A stretch of 64,000 bases of DNA, taken from NCBI RefSeq assembly GCF_905171775.1, contig NC_053491.1:223052486-223116485 (forward strand), read 5' to 3'. Shown piece by piece: positions 21,554 to 33,734 of the stretch; the stretch's first letter is position 1; every line of letters begins with the position of its first letter. Source of the DNA: Rana temporaria (Eukaryota; Chordata; Amphibia; Anura; Ranidae). The notes under the pieces are model-generated. The model saw nothing but the letters and a program-made list of their open reading frames with translations, made no database searches and was not told where the DNA came from. The position numbers and the translations under genes are program-made.

Positions 21554-21754
21554 CTGGATAATGAATCCCAGTGTTTCCATTTGATAGTGCACACTTGCCA
21601 GAAGAGGAAGCCTCCATCCTTATTGACCTTCGGAGAGGCGGTAGTGAGGAATGTCTGACGACAATGTGATCGTTCGGCACGGACTGACTCTCCACACGTT
21701 TCCTTTGATGAATCTGCACTTGGTTTTTAGACCCATGAATGGATATGCTTATTC
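21554..21754 (-). CDS. Internal coding exon of an unrecognised gene
   Basis: This minus-strand exon of 201 bp has a strong acceptor (ATTTTCTTTTCTAG) before 21754 and a donor CCAG/GTACTG after 21554. The single open frame has two bases finishing a codon, 66 codons, and one base carried over (phase 1 in and out, so it is a symmetric exon that could be skipped). The peptide begins ISISIHGSKNQVQIHQRKRV, continues with SVPNDHIVVRHSSLPPLRRS and ends NGNTGIHYP. It is basic and serine-rich, with RRSIRM-type sites that look like kinase targets (inference). The family is not recognised. Confidence 0.75.
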
Positions 21755-21969
21755 CTAGAAAAGAAAATACATATGTTGAATACAAGGTGATAAGATACAA
21801 TGGGAGACCTTTATGAAAACTGTAGTAGGGTTATTTTGTGTAAAATAAGCTTATTTGTGCACAAAATTAAAAAGAAAGCATGAAGCTGCTTTTGAACAGA
21901 TTTAGCTGTGTATTTGTCTGCTCTTATCAACTCTAACCTGCCCAAAGATTGGATTTAATCTAACTTTAA

Positions 21970-22927
21970 CCACTTCAGCCCCGGAAGAATTGGCTGCCCA
22001 ATGACCCGGCCATTTTTTGCGTCACTTTAACTGACAATTGCGCGACCATGCGACGTTGCACACAAACAAAAAAGACGTTTTTTTCCCCACAAATAGAGCT
22101 TTCTTTTGGTGGTATTTGATCACCTCTGCAGTTTTTAGTTTTTGCACTATAAACAAAAAAATTGCGACAATTTTGAAAAATAAGCAATATTTTTTACTTT
22201 TTGCTATAATAAATACCCCCAAAAAATATGTATTAAAAAAAAAGAATTTCTTTCTCAGTTTAGGCCGATATGTATTCTTCTACATATTTTTGGTAAAAAA
22301 ATTGCAATAAGCATATATTCATTGGTTTACGCAAAAGTTATAGCGTCTACAAAATAGTGGATAGTTTTATGGCATTTTTATTATTATTTGTTTTTTAGTA
22401 GTAATGGTGGCGATCAGCGATTTTTATCATGACTGCGATATTATAGCAGACACATCGAGCACTTTTGACACTATTTTGGGACCATTGTCATTTATACAGC
22501 TATCAGTGCTAAAAAAATGCACTGATTACTGTGTAAATGAAACTGGCAGGGAATGGGTTAAACACTAGGGGGCGATGAAGGGGTTAAGTGTGTCCTAGGG
22601 AGTGATTGTAACTGTAAGGGGGCATGGCTACAAGTGACACGACCTTGATCACTGCTCCCGATTACAGGGAGCAGTTTATCACTGTTCTGTCACTAGACAG
22701 AACAGGGACATGCCTTGTTTACATAGGCATCTTCCTGCTCTGCAGCTCCGTGACATGATCGCACCTGGCAGACACAGAGTCCGCGGGTCCTGTGGGCACA
22801 GTCAAGGAGCTTGCGGTGGGCGCACGAGCCCACACAGTGGAAAATTCAAAGCAATGTACAGGTAAGTTGCTTTGCACAGCCGTGCCATTCTGCTGACGTA
22901 TATCGGCGTTAGCCGGTCGACAAGTGG
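21970..22927. mobile_element. piggyBac-like MITE, CCACTT family, 958 bp
   Basis: CCACTTCAGCCCCGGAAG at the left and CGACAAGTGG at the right are flanked by TTAA (21966-21969, 22928-22931). The left half contains a TTTTTTCCCCACAAATAGAG / GTGGTATTTGATCACCTCTG block shared with 29044, 47224 and 52450. No transposase. Confidence 0.85.
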
Positions 22928-22931
22928 TTAA

Positions 22932-24351
22932 AGTATATTTATACCCAATCACTAAAATCTCATAAAATGTTTATCATGTTAATTATATTTCAAAAGTTAC
23001 TTTGATTCTTTTTTTCTTGATATAATACCTGGTGATCCTGCAATTAAGATCCTTGTTATGTGTTTCTGTGTTGCCAGCCTACCACACTCGCCCCTGTGGA
23101 GACCGTCCTGACACATACTGCGCTGGCATGATCTGCTATTGTAATTATCAGGAAGCTAGTACAGTACAGATAAACTATATGTAGGCAACACTGGAGAAAG
23201 TGAGTGTAGAATGGAAGTGACTGAAAAGGGCAGGAGGAGATCAGCAGCATGAAGAAGAGGTAAATATTTTACAGAAAAAAAAACAAAAAAACACTGCAGT
23301 TGCTTATGATACACAGTTGATAAAACAAAATATCATCCAGTAAGTGATTACATTTACTTTAATAGCATTTACAGGGAAAAAAAATGTACATCAATTCATT
23401 CATTCATTCTTACTTATAGCTACAGTATAGTATTTGGCACTGGGGTGAACATGGTGGTTAAACTACACCCAACTCTCTGGCATGATAACAAAAAGCTATA
23501 CTGAGCTGATGCATGTGGAAGAGCTATGTTCTGTAGCTCACCCAGCACTTACTGACACACCATGGGGTATTTCAAAGAATGTATTAGGCCAAGCATAGCC
23601 TAAAAGGAGAGAGGATTAGCATGTGTACTTATACAAACAATCAATAAGACAATTACATTTCTCTGAGAGATATGGTTAAATGCCTGCAGTATTCAGAATA
23701 ACAGTGATTTACAGAACTGACCTGTATTTACCTAGCAACAGTATATAAAGAAAGGCCTAACTTTTTATAACAGTCCTTGTTTAATCCCACAGTGATTGAG
23801 GAAAAAAAATGTTGGCTGGCAAAGTTGGGGCCCATGAAGAAAGTACAACAGTTCACAGCAAACAACAGATGAACTTGTACAATGTTAGTCTCTTACTAGA
23901 CCCAAGGTTCCCCCGTCTGGGTCTCTGAACACATGCTATGGTCCTCAAACGGAGATAGGAATTGCTGCTTATTTCCTTCCTCACAAGCGGTAGGAGTACA
24001 ATCTTAACTCTCTTAAGTACTCTTAAGTACAATCAGATCTCACCAGGTACTCAAATCACACCTCCCACCGTCCCAGGGAAAAAGTTCCTAATCTTTGAGG
24101 CAAGGGGAGTACTCTCTTTATTTCTTCCGATTGTGGTCATCTATGGTAGGGTTTTGTTCAGCCAGCAGCAGCAGCCCAGTGTTTTCCCCACTCACCTCCT
24201 TGCTTCCAGACTGCCCTCTTCCCGTTTCTCACCAGCCTGTTCACCCACTTCTCAATGCTTTGTTGCAGGACTGAATCTGACCCAGCCAAGCCAATATGCC
24301 TGTCCCCTGCGAGAGAGGCGCTCTATAGCCAATAATTACACAGTGGTCTCC
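22932..24351. other. Spacer, nothing convincing
   Basis: The 204-codon plus-strand frame starting at 23962 runs through repeat-like sequence without splice sites or recognisable domains. I do not call it a gene. Confidence 0.45.
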
Positions 24352-24745
24352 TCAAAGCAGAACTACCCCTACAAAGGGAAATTCTGCTTTATGCCCTCCT
24401 CCCATCCTCTTCTTCTAATTGTTGCAACTTTTTTGAGGGGAGGGAGCGGGTACCTGGTTTTAACAAGTATCCGCTCCCACTTCCGGTCAGATCACTGCGG
24501 CAATCCATCTGAGGTTTTCCCTCCTGCCCCCTCTTGCAACCTTACGGAACACATCACAGGTCCCAAAAGCCTGTGAGACCATTCACAAAGTGCAGCCTGC
24601 GCATGTGCAGTGTGGAGCCCCAGTAAACATGGCAGTGCCAGGAAGCAGATGAAGAATGGACAACGCTGATTCCCTGGACAGGTGAGTGTCTTTTTTTTTT
24701 CAAACAGGACAAATTGCTTTAAAAAAGGCAGCTGCACTTCTGCAT
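24352..24745. mobile_element. MITE-like repeat with AAGCAGAACT ends
   Basis: AAAGCAGAACTACCCCTACA at 24354 is loosely mirrored by GCAGCTGCACTTCTGC near 24744. The interior has paired GGTACCTGGTTTTAAC / ACAAGTATCCGCTCCC motifs. Divergent and non-coding. Confidence 0.45.
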
Positions 24746-25016
24746 CAATGAATATTCAGTTCAACCTTGTCTACACTGCAGAAGACAACACAGCAGCAAA
24801 AAATAAATAAGTTCCACGGCAGTTATCAGCCACAGTTAATTCTATTGTAAATATTCTTTACATTAGGATAGATATACAATATACAATATAGACTGATGTA
24901 ATAAATAATTCACTTCCTGTAATTTTTTTTTAAATCCTTCCAGCAAAGCTCATGAAAAACATAAAGATTGAGTGAGCCGGTCACTATTTCCTTAGTTTTA
25001 ACTTAAAGGGGTTGTA

Positions 25017-25501
25017 AACCTTTGTGTGTTTTTTCACTTTAATGCATCCTATGCATTAAGGTGAAAAAACACCTTGCAGTGTCCAACATCCCAGCCCCCT
25101 TATTTTACTTTCCTGAGCCACAAATTTCAGTGGGCGTGATCCCGCCATCGCTCTTTCCATGGGTTCTCGGTTCTTTATTGGATAGATTGATAGCAGTGCA
25201 GCCATTGGCTCCCGCTGCTGTCAATCAAATCCAATGACACGGACGCCCGGGGGCTGCGCCGAGTCCTACATTCGGCAGCTACGGACGCCGAATGCTGGAC
25301 ACGGGAGCGCGCCCGCAAGGTAACCCCCTTGGGAGAATGCTTCCCAGAGGGGGTTATCTGATGCAGGGAGGAGCTGAGAGAGCCATTGTGGGACCCCAGA
25401 AGAGGATCTTCGGGGCCACTCTGTGCAAAACTTACTGCACAGTGGAGGTAGGTATGACATGTTTGTTATTTTTATTTTTTTATCGATCCTATAGTATCAC
25501 T
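25017..25501. mobile_element. TTAA-flanked MITE, 485 bp
   Basis: Begins AGGGGTTGTAAACC after TTAA (25013-25016), ends ATAGTATCACT before TTAA (25502-25505). Hairpin around TGCATCCTATGCATTA near the start; same design as 50723-51391. Confidence 0.7.
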
Positions 25502-25856
25502 TTAAAGTTGAACATGTTTTGTTTTCTATAGCATGGTTACATCGGTCCATCTTGGAACAATGTAAGTATGTATATGCCACAACTATGTGACAGCTGGGGA
25601 AGCTGAAAATCGCTGTAGTAGTCACTGCTACTACTATGATCACTCATGTTTTCCCGGATCCCATGCTGAGCAGCTGCCCTATTGCATAAATCTGGGATCC
25701 TCGAATATTGGGGCTCTATTGTTCTGGGAATATTTTTTTTTTTTAATAATCCATGCAACAACTAAATACAGACAGGACCCTCATGTGGGGTTCTGATCCA
25801 CAGGTACCACATCTAGGTTGTACTATACTACCAAGAAAGTGTATTGCAAGTTTTAA

Positions 25857-26443
25857 AGTGGATGTAAACCCAATTTTTTTTTATTGATGTCACAATGTAG
25901 AGTATACGATTTCCTATCATCTGTGTCCAGTCTTGCCACACAGAGTTAATCCAGCTCTGAGCAATCCTCTTTTATTGTTCAGTGAACAGACTTCCAAATA
26001 AAAACCTGACTAAATAAAAAGTCTTTTCCTCTCTCCTTGCTTTGAGTGACAGGTTATTTACATATCTAGCTTTGACATGTTTATCATAATATGAGGTGAT
26101 CCACAGTTCATTTTATATTACCAGGATGTGTAATGTGGGGGAGGGGTGGATTTCTCACTTTTTATACTGTGGATCACCTCATAATATGATAAACATAACA
26201 TAACATATGATAAACATGTCTAAGCTAGATATGTAAATAACCTGTCACTCAAAGCAAGGAGAGAGGAAATGACTTTTTATTTAGACAGGTTTTTATCTGG
26301 AAGTCTGTTCATTTTCACTGAACAATAAAATAGGATTGCTCAGAGCTGGATTAACTCTGTGTGGCAAGACTGGGCACAGATTATAGGAAATCTTATACTC
26401 TAAATTGTGACATCAAAAAAAAATGTGGGTGTTTACATCCACT
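25857..26443. mobile_element. Foldback TTAA element with ~250-bp arms
   Basis: The left arm (25857 to about 26107) is inverted in the right arm (about 26166-26443), with a small extra duplication (AACATAACATAACATATGAT) in the right arm. Ends AGTGGATGTAAACCC / TTTACATCCACT are flanked by TTAA (25853-25856, 26444-26447). The loop is about 60 bp. Confidence 0.82.
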
Positions 26444-26461
26444 TTAAGGACAGTGGGTTTG

Positions 26462-26712
26462 GTTTACTAAAGGCACATCCACTGTGCACTACAAGTGCAC
26501 TGGAAGTGCAGTCGCTGTAGATCTGAGGGGAACATCTGAAATTAGGGGAAGCTCTGCTGATTTCTATCATACAATTATGTGCAAGCAAAAATGCTGTTTT
26601 TTATTTTCCCTGCATGTCCCCCTCAGATCTACAGCAAAAGCACTTCCAAGTACACTTCCAAGTGCATTAGCAGTGCACGTGTAGTGCACAGTGGATTTGT
26701 CTTTAGGAAATA
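26462..26712. mobile_element. Short MITE, TTTACTAAAGGCAC ends
   Basis: GTTTACTAAAGGCACATCC / GTGGATTTGTCTTTAGGAAA are inverted, as are the inner AGTGCACT motifs and the GTAGATCTGAGGGG / CCCCTCAGATCTAC pair. About 250 bp, non-coding. Confidence 0.7.
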
Positions 26713-27649
26713 ATCCCCATTGTGTTTCAAAAACATTTGATTTGTGTTTGTCCCAACCTTGTATTACAGGCAAAACTATTGATATACTACCAAGTATATC
26801 CTGATATTCTGGCATCATATCAAACTCAATCTCATTCTCCACAGAGGTATATAGATTTCCCAGGCAGTATTTTACTGTGCAAAGCTACAATTAATGCCAG
26901 TATAACAAGAAAAGCTGCTGACAATGAGCTTGGAACTGCAGTTTCCAGCACGGTTGTAGTTTCCATCATAAGATTTACTGTGCACTGCAGTAGACCATTC
27001 ATTGCTTACCATGGCCACCCATATATTTGCTATGATGTTATAGTATACTAGCAAGCATCCTTAGTTTTTCTTTTGTTATACCTCAATATTAGCAGACCAA
27101 AACCAACTCAGGGTGGCCACAGATGGGCAAATGTATCCAGGAGAATGATGTGCATACACACATCTGTCTGACTTCTATAGAAACATAAAAAAAAAGTGAT
27201 GACAAAAACAAACCAAGTGGTTCATCAAGCTTGCTCTTCTTTTTTTTAATAACAGATTTTAATGACAGTATGGCCATTATGATAATTCTAACATTAGGAG
27301 CTGAGTGTCACCAGCAGTATAAGTTAAAAGTAAAGACAAGCTAATCATTAAAAAAGGAACACTATTCCATTCTGAAATTAGCCTGGAAAGGACAAAGTGA
27401 CGCAAACAACTTCTTTCTCAGAACAGAAAAAACAGAAATCTTCTTTGTTTGTTAAAATCCTGGCAATGTTCACAGTCCACCCACTGGGGATTTATTTTAT
27501 TTATTTTTTTAATCAAAAGTAGAGTTACATTGGCAATACACTAGTAGATTTTCAAACAAACATTTGTATGAAAATTTGTACAAAAGTTCACGGTACATTT
27601 GATAAGTTGATGAATGTTGTTTGAATGAACTTCGTTTGCTTTTAAAGTG
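26713..27649. other. Spacer, nothing convincing
   Basis: A minus-strand stretch near 26770-26842 reads MENEIEFDMMPEYQD but lacks good splice sites. No gene is called. Confidence 0.4.
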
Positions 27650-28675
27650 CATGTTCCCCCAACATTTCTTTTTTCTGATATGTGTCTATTGTACCATGTA
27701 CTTCGAGAGATTAGGGAAACTAACACGTGGCTGAGGAGCAGGTGTAGAAAGGAGGGGTTTCGGGTGGTGATAAATGGCAAGTACTCGGAATGGTCTAGTG
27801 TGAAAAGTGGGGACCCCCAAGGATCTGTCCTGGGACCAATACTGTCTAATTTATTCATAAATTATCTAGAGGATGGGATACACAGCTAAATCAAAAAATG
27901 TAAGGTAATGCATTTGCCAAAAATATGAATGCATGTTACTCACTAGGGGGAGAACCTCTGGGGGTATGTAGCATGGAAAAGGACCTGAGGGGTCCTCGTA
28001 GATGATAGGCTCAGCAAAGGCATGCAATGCCAAGCCACTGCAAGCAAAGCCAACAGAATTTTGGCATACATTAAAAAGGGGATTCACTCCAGAGATAGAA
28101 CGATAATTCTCCCACTCTACAAGACTCTGGTCCAGCCGCATCTTGAGTATGTCATCTAGTTCTGCGCACCAGTCCTCAGGAGGGATGTGCTGGAGCAGGA
28201 GCGGGTCCAGTGAGGGGCAACAAAGCTAATAAGGGACTGGAGGACCTCAGCTATGGGGAAAGACTACAAGCATTGAACGTATTCTCTCTGGAGAGGAGAC
28301 ACTTGAGAGGTGATATGATATTGATGTACAAATACCGTACTGGTGACCGTAGCATAGGAAAAAACGTTTCAGTGAAAGGGAATTTAAAAAGACACGCGGC
28401 CATGCAGTAAAATTTTAAGAAAAACGGTTTAACCTAAAGCTAAGTAAAGGGTTCCCCTACTGTCAGAGCAGTAAGTATGCGGAATTCTCTTTCACAAGCA
28501 GTGGTATCAGCAGGGAGCATTGAAAATTTAAAAAAATATATATTAGATGGGCACCTTAACAACCACAACATACAGGGGTACACAATGTACTTGACATAAA
28601 AACAGACTCACACACACAGGTTGAACTGGATGGACTTGTGCCTTTTTTCGACCTCACCAACTATGTAACTATATA
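27650..28675 (+). pseudogene. CR1/L2-clade LINE remnant
   Basis: A plus-strand fragment keeps the reverse transcriptase motif SGDPQGSVLGPILSNLFIN near 27806-27862 (family pattern SGVPQGSVLGPLLFNLFIN). After an internal deletion (around 27886) come pieces typical of the C-terminal part: a DDRLS-like region, SYGERLQALNVFSLERRHLRG (28246-28308), GDMILMYKYRTGD. The 3' end reads CTATGTAACTATATAACTAG, as in CR1/L2 3' tails. The YADD part is deleted, so it is dead. Its right edge abuts a Tc1 element. Confidence 0.75.
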
Positions 28676-28695
28676 ACTAGCATTGTTTAAATGCC

Positions 28696-28962
28696 ATGAC
28701 CTACCTGAGTTTTGTTGCTGTCCATGTCCATCCCTTTATGTACCCATCTTCTGATGGCTACTTCCAGCAGGGTAATACATCATGTCACAAAGTTCAAATC
28801 ATCCCAAACTGGTTTCTTGAACATGACAATGAGCTCACTGTACTCAAATTGCCTCCGCAGTCACCAGATCTCAATCCAATAAAACACCCTTGGGATGTGG
28901 TGGAATGGGATATTCACATCATGGATGTTCAGCCAGTCAACAAATCTGCGGCAACTGTGTGA
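28696..28962 (+). pseudogene. Tc1-like transposase fragment (catalytically dead)
   Basis: This frame of 88 codons matches the second half of a Tc1 DD34E transposase: HPFMYPSSDGYFQQGNTSCH, NWFLEHDNELTVLKLPPQSP and DLNPIKHPWDVVEW. Two catalytic positions are changed. The aspartate expected in QQDNAPCH is glycine (codon 28771-28773), and the glutamate of NPIEHLW is lysine (28882-28884). A stop/frame shift after SAATV (28962) breaks the family pattern LQQLCDAI. The N-terminal DNA-binding domain is absent. Confidence 0.85.
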
Positions 28963-29043
28963 CGCTATCATGTCAATATAGACCTAAATATCGGAGGAAT
29001 GTTTACAACATTTTTGAATCTACTGTATGCCACAAACGATTAA

Positions 29044-29988
29044 CCACTTAAGCCCCGGACCAAAATGCAGCTAAAGGCCCAGGCCAGGTTTTGCGATTCG
29101 GCACTGCGTCGCTTTAACAGACAATTACACGGTCGTGCGACGTGGCTCCCAAACAAAATTGACGTCCTTTTTTTCCCACAAATAGAGCTTTCTTTTGGTG
29201 GTATTTGATCACCTCTGCGGTTTTTATTTTTTGTGCTATAAACAAAAATAGAGCGACAGTTTCGAAAAAAATGCAATATTTTTTACTTTTTTCTATAATA
29301 AATATCCCCCAAAAATATATAAAAAAACAATTTTTTTCGTCAGTTTAGGCCGATACGTATTCTTCTACCTATTTTTGGTAAAAAAATCGCAATAAGCGTT
29401 TATCGGTTGGTTTGCGCAAAATTTATAGCGTTTACAAAATAGGGGATAGTTTTATTGCATTTTTATTTTTTTTTTTTTTTTTTACTACTAATGGCGGCGA
29501 TCAGCGATTTTTTTCGTGACTGCGACATTATGGCGGACACTTCAGACAATTTTGACACATTTTTGGGACCATTGTCATTTTCACAGCAAAAAATGCATTT
29601 AAATTGCAGTTTGGGAGTTAACCACAAGGGGTTATGTTTCACCTAGTGTGTGTTTACAACTGTAGGGGGGTGTGGCTGTAGGAGTGATGTCATCGATTGT
29701 GTCTCCCTATAAAGGGGATGACACGATCGATGCAGCCTCCACAGTGAAGCACGGGGAAGCCGTGTTTACACGCGGCTCTCCCCATTCTTCAGTTCCGGGG
29801 ACCGATCGCGGGACCCCAGCGGCGATCGGGTCCGCGGGTCCCACGGTCCCCGTGCCGGATCTTCGGACCGGGTCGCGGGCGAGATCCACGGCTGGGTAGA
29901 TGTACAGGACGTGCTGGTACGTCCATCTGCCCAGCCGTGCCATTCTGTGGACGTATATATATATATACAGAGGGCGGTCCTTAAGTGG
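29044..29988. mobile_element. piggyBac-like MITE, CCACTT family, 945 bp
   Basis: CCACTTAAGCCCCGGACC at the left and GGTCCTTAAGTGG at the right are flanked by TTAA (29040-29043, 29989-29992). It interrupts the Tc1 element exactly at GATTAAGGCAG, so the pre-insertion site can be reconstructed. It contains a TTTTTTCCCACAAATAGAG block shared with the other family copies. Confidence 0.92.
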
Positions 29989-30066
29989 TTAAGGCAGTTC
30001 TGAGGGCAAAAGGGGGTCCAACCCGGTACTAGCATTGTGTACCTAATAAAGTGGCCAGTGACTGTA

Positions 30067-31204
30067 TATATACATATATGTACATAGATACAGATACACA
30101 AATGTTTTGCCTTCCATTTCTATTTAAAAATAATGGGTTGTTTTATTGTTTTACAATACATGTATACTTTTGTTAGGGAAAAAAAATTATATCCTGCTCT
30201 TTCTAATTTTTTCATCATTGTCACAAACAAATGTCAATTTCACCCCACTAAAATTGAGCAAATGTTCTCAAAAAGAAAAATTCTGAAAAAAGCTTCTACA
30301 GTACTAGTGTATAATCAGCTTTACATTTTAACATGGGTGTGAACTGGTTACTGTATATCTCATACAGGGTTTTATTGCTCTCTGTTGGGGAGATTTCTTC
30401 AAATTTTCTTACTCTGTGACTACACAGAAGCTGAGAGTTATTCTACATCTAAAAATCTCAGTAAGGTTATAAGCCTTCCCCATGCTATCCAAAACTACAA
30501 AAAAAATAAAAAAAATTTAGCTGAAAAATGCACTTCAAGGAAATATAACAATATTGTTTAATACATTCCAATCTTGGCTACGCGTCTTTTGAAAGAATTC
30601 TCAAATCCATAATTTGCTTGATTTAATTTAAACTGTTAATGTACAGTTTATCCCTTCTGTCAGAGACAAGTGTATGAGAATAATATCGATAAGTTCTCTG
30701 TCTGGCAATTTGTCGGGATAAATTATAGCTATTATCAGAACAGTGTAGTAAAAGCTGTTCTTATCTGTAATGCAGTTAATGCATCTACCAAGAACTGAGT
30801 ATGAATAAATAAGTATATTAGTAATGCAAAATTACTGATGGATCTTTGTTGCCATTATTTCTACAAAATTGTATAATTATAGTGATGTTTGCTTCAAGGA
30901 ACCCACATAACTAACAGTCACTACTGGCAATTTTAAGGTCTGGGTAATGAATGAGATGTTTAAAGAGAACTAGTCATCACTGTGCATCTGTAATCATTTG
31001 AAGCCCTATTACTACATTGTATATTTTCAATGCAATAGCAGAAATGTCAGGCTGAAAATCAGTCTATAAGGGTGTCCCGTCTCCTTGCTTCGCTCGATAT
31101 TGACATTTAAAACAATTATAACAATCAAGATTATTGGAAATAAAAGTAAAGGCTTTGTTAATTGATAATGTTACCCTATTTCAGCAGCCTGTTGGAATGG
31201 CACA
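30067..31204. other. Spacer, nothing recognised
   Basis: AT-rich, with GCTATCCAAAA near 30486 shared with other repeats. No exon is seen. Confidence 0.45.
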
Positions 31205-31207
31205 TAA

Positions 31208-31812
31208 GGCCTCGTACACACGACCGAGTTTCTCGGCAAAAAACAGCAAGAAACTTGCTGGGAGATATTTTTTTGCCGAGGAAACCAGTCGTGTGTACAT
31301 TTTCGTCAAGGAAACTGTCAAGAACCTTGACGAGCCAAAAAGAGAGCATGTTCTCTATTTCCTTGACGGGAGTCTGATTTGGTTCGTTGAGTTTCTGGTT
31401 GGGCTGGTTTTCGAGGAGAAACTCGAACGTCTGTATGCTAAGAAACCCGCGCTTGTTCAGAATAAAGTTTGAGACGGGAGTAAAAGTAGCATTTGTAATG
31501 GAGATAACACATTTTTAAAGCTGTAACAGACTGAAAAGTGCAAATCATCTCCTACCAAACTTTTATTTAACACGCAAACACATGAAATTAGCAAAAGCAG
31601 CCCCAAGAGTTTAGCCAGTGGAATCGAACTTCCCCTGCCGTTGTATGTGTTGTATGTGTTGTTCGTCACCGCGTTTGAGAACGAGGAGATTTTGGCTTGA
31701 CTGTGTGTACGCAAAGCAAGCTTGTCGAGTTCCTTGACAAGCCTAACAAGGAACTCGACGAGGAAAACGATGTGTTTCGCCCGTCGAGTTCCTCGGTCCT
31801 GTGTACGAGGCC
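31208..31812. mobile_element. PIF/Harbinger-type MITE, 605 bp
   Basis: GGCCTCGTACACACGACCG / CCTGTGTACGAGGCC ends; flanks TAA (31205-31207) and TCA (31813-31815), one mismatch. Same family as 54883-55489, with a shared middle (AATAAAGTTTGAGACGGGAG, GCAGCCCCAAGAGTT). Confidence 0.75.
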
Positions 31813-31945
31813 TCAGAGTCCTGAGCCAGCCTTTATGGGACAATTACAGCTTCACACTAGACTAAAATTTTTGCTCTGACAGTAAGTGAATACAAGTGAA
31901 AAATAGCATACATGCATATCTCTGAAAGGCAAGAATACACTGTTA

Positions 31946-32362
31946 TGCCGCGTATACGCGGTCAGAATTTACGACAAGAAAAGTTCGATGTGAGCTTTTG
32001 GTCGGAAATTCCGACCGTGTGTAGGCCCCATTGGACTTTTTCCGTCTGAATTTCCGACAGCAAAAATTTGAGAGCTGGTTCTCAAATTTTCCAACGGGAA
32101 AAGTTCTTGTCGGAAATTTCGATCGTCTGTATTCAATTCTGACGTGCAAAAAAAAACACACATGCTCGGAATCAATTCAACCCTTTCTTCGGAAAAATGT
32201 AACTTAATTTTTCTCGGCTCCTTGAAGTGTTGTACGTCACCGCATTCTTGATGGTCGGAATTTTGTGTGACCGTGTGCATGCAACACAAGTTTGAGCCAA
32301 CATTCCGTCGAAAAAAAATCCACGGTTTTCTTGTCGGAATTACCGATCGTGTGTACGCGGCA
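31946..32362. mobile_element. PIF/Harbinger-type MITE, 417 bp
   Basis: TGCCGCGTATACGCGGTC / GATCGTGTGTACGCGGCA ends with TTA on both sides (31943-31945, 32363-32365). Internal TCGGAAATTCCGA motifs recur; a fragment of this family is at 58056-58190. Confidence 0.82.
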
Positions 32363-32365
32363 TTA

Positions 32366-33103
32366 GACCAAGCAAAAAGTGGAGATTCAGATTCTTACAT
32401 ATGGGAATAGCTGGTTTTCATGAAAGACATCATAAGATTGTGACACGTCTCCCAGACAACTAATGTCGGAGATGAAATGTTGTTTTGCCTAAGCTCGATC
32501 TTCCTGACTGGTGCCCATTGTTCTCAAAGTAATTCTTGTCCTGGAGATGCCTGCTGGGTATACTATTATACTTTATAATTAATTTAAAAGGGTGGTCTGA
32601 TTATGCGAAAACATCTAAATGCTACCTCAGAAATTTATTTTTGACCACCTGTAGATATGAATATGTCTTAGCAACTAACTGACTATTCGGTCTGATCACC
32701 TCTGTGGTTAATGCTCCCATTTTGGTGCACTCCCAAAGGGAGACTACACTTTTTACCCTATTTTTCCATAACACTGCTACTAAAATTTCCCAAACCACTA
32801 TAGAATGACTAGTTGAAAAGGATCCTTATACCGTTTACCATATGGTTTATCAAGGGTAATGCTACTTATGCCTTGTCAGAAATCTGTACATCTGGCATAA
32901 AGTCCCACCACACATTTTTTAGCAACTTGAACGTATGCAAATGTTCTGTGACAATCAAGGAATCCATTGTTTGCTGTAAGGCTTGGTTAAACCAATGCTT
33001 TTCATGCTGAATTTTGGTTGTATTGACTTGTATTTTTATAGTAAAACGATTGAAAGTTTATGAAAGTAATAAAATTCAGTAACGGCACCATATCTTAGAT
33101 ACA
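32366..33103. other. Spacer, nothing recognised
   Basis: No coherent exon or element ends. Confidence 0.45.
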
Positions 33104-33240
33104 ACATAAGTCAGGGGTGTCCAAACTTTTTTCAAAGAGGGCCAGATTTAATGAAGTGAACATGCGTGAGGGCCGACAATTTTGCTGACATTCTTTGAAC
33201 CATTAAAATTTGGTCTAAGTGTGTTTGCCCGAGCAACTTA

Positions 33241-33651
33241 GGCCGCGTACACACGGTCGAACATGTCCGCTGAAACTGGTCAGCGGACCAGTTTCCGCGG
33301 ACATGTCCGACCGTGTGTACGGCCTAGTGGACAGGTTTCCAGCGGACAAAAGTTTCTTAGCAAGTAAGTACACCTAAGTACACCTAATCGGACATGTCCG
33401 CTGGTTATGACGTGTAACCAGTGTCCCGAAATCCCGCGCATGCGTCGAATTGATTAGACGCATGCGTGGAAGCATTGCACTTCCGTGTTTGAGAAGGTCG
33501 GTGTCTTCTACGTCACCACGTTCTCTGTCCGCGGGGATTTTGGTCTGATGGTGTGTACACACATCAGACCAAAAGCTCCCAGGAGACATGTCCGATGAAA
33601 ACGGTCCATGGACCGTTTTCATCGGACATGTCTCCTCGTGTGTACGGGGCC
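33241..33651. mobile_element. PIF/Harbinger-type MITE inside a hAT
   Basis: GGCCGCGTACACACGGTCG / CGTGTGTACGGGGCC ends. Flanks are TTA (33238-33240) and TAA (33652-33654), so the duplication is imperfect or only TA. Interior: GACATGTCCG and its inverse recur, plus an inverted GCATGCGTCGAATTGATTAG core. Confidence 0.75.
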
Positions 33652-33734
33652 TAATACACTGCCCAACAAGAATTCTCTTGCCTTTGTGGCTGTGTGTGGT
33701 GAACAGATGAGCTTGGGGGTGTTATTTGGATATA

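Larger units (their letters stand above)
28680..30066 (+). mobile_element. Tc1-like transposon remnant, split by a piggyBac-like element
   Basis: The left part (28680-29043) encodes the C-terminal half of a Tc1 transposase. After the 945-bp insert, 29993-30066 continues the same element with GGCAGTTCTGAGGGCAAAAG and GGTCCAACCCGGTACTAGC, ending in CTAATAAAGTGGCCAGTGA, the familiar Tc1 3' end. The 5' half is missing. Confidence 0.8.

Noticed and set aside
23962..24576. 204-codon plus-strand open frame
   Set aside because: No splice context or recognisable domain, and its right part overlaps a dispersed repeat. Composition looks like random GC-richer sequence.
26767..26842. Minus-strand frame starting MENEIEFDMMPEYQ
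   Set aside because: No convincing acceptor or donor; the frame continues into the adjacent MITE.
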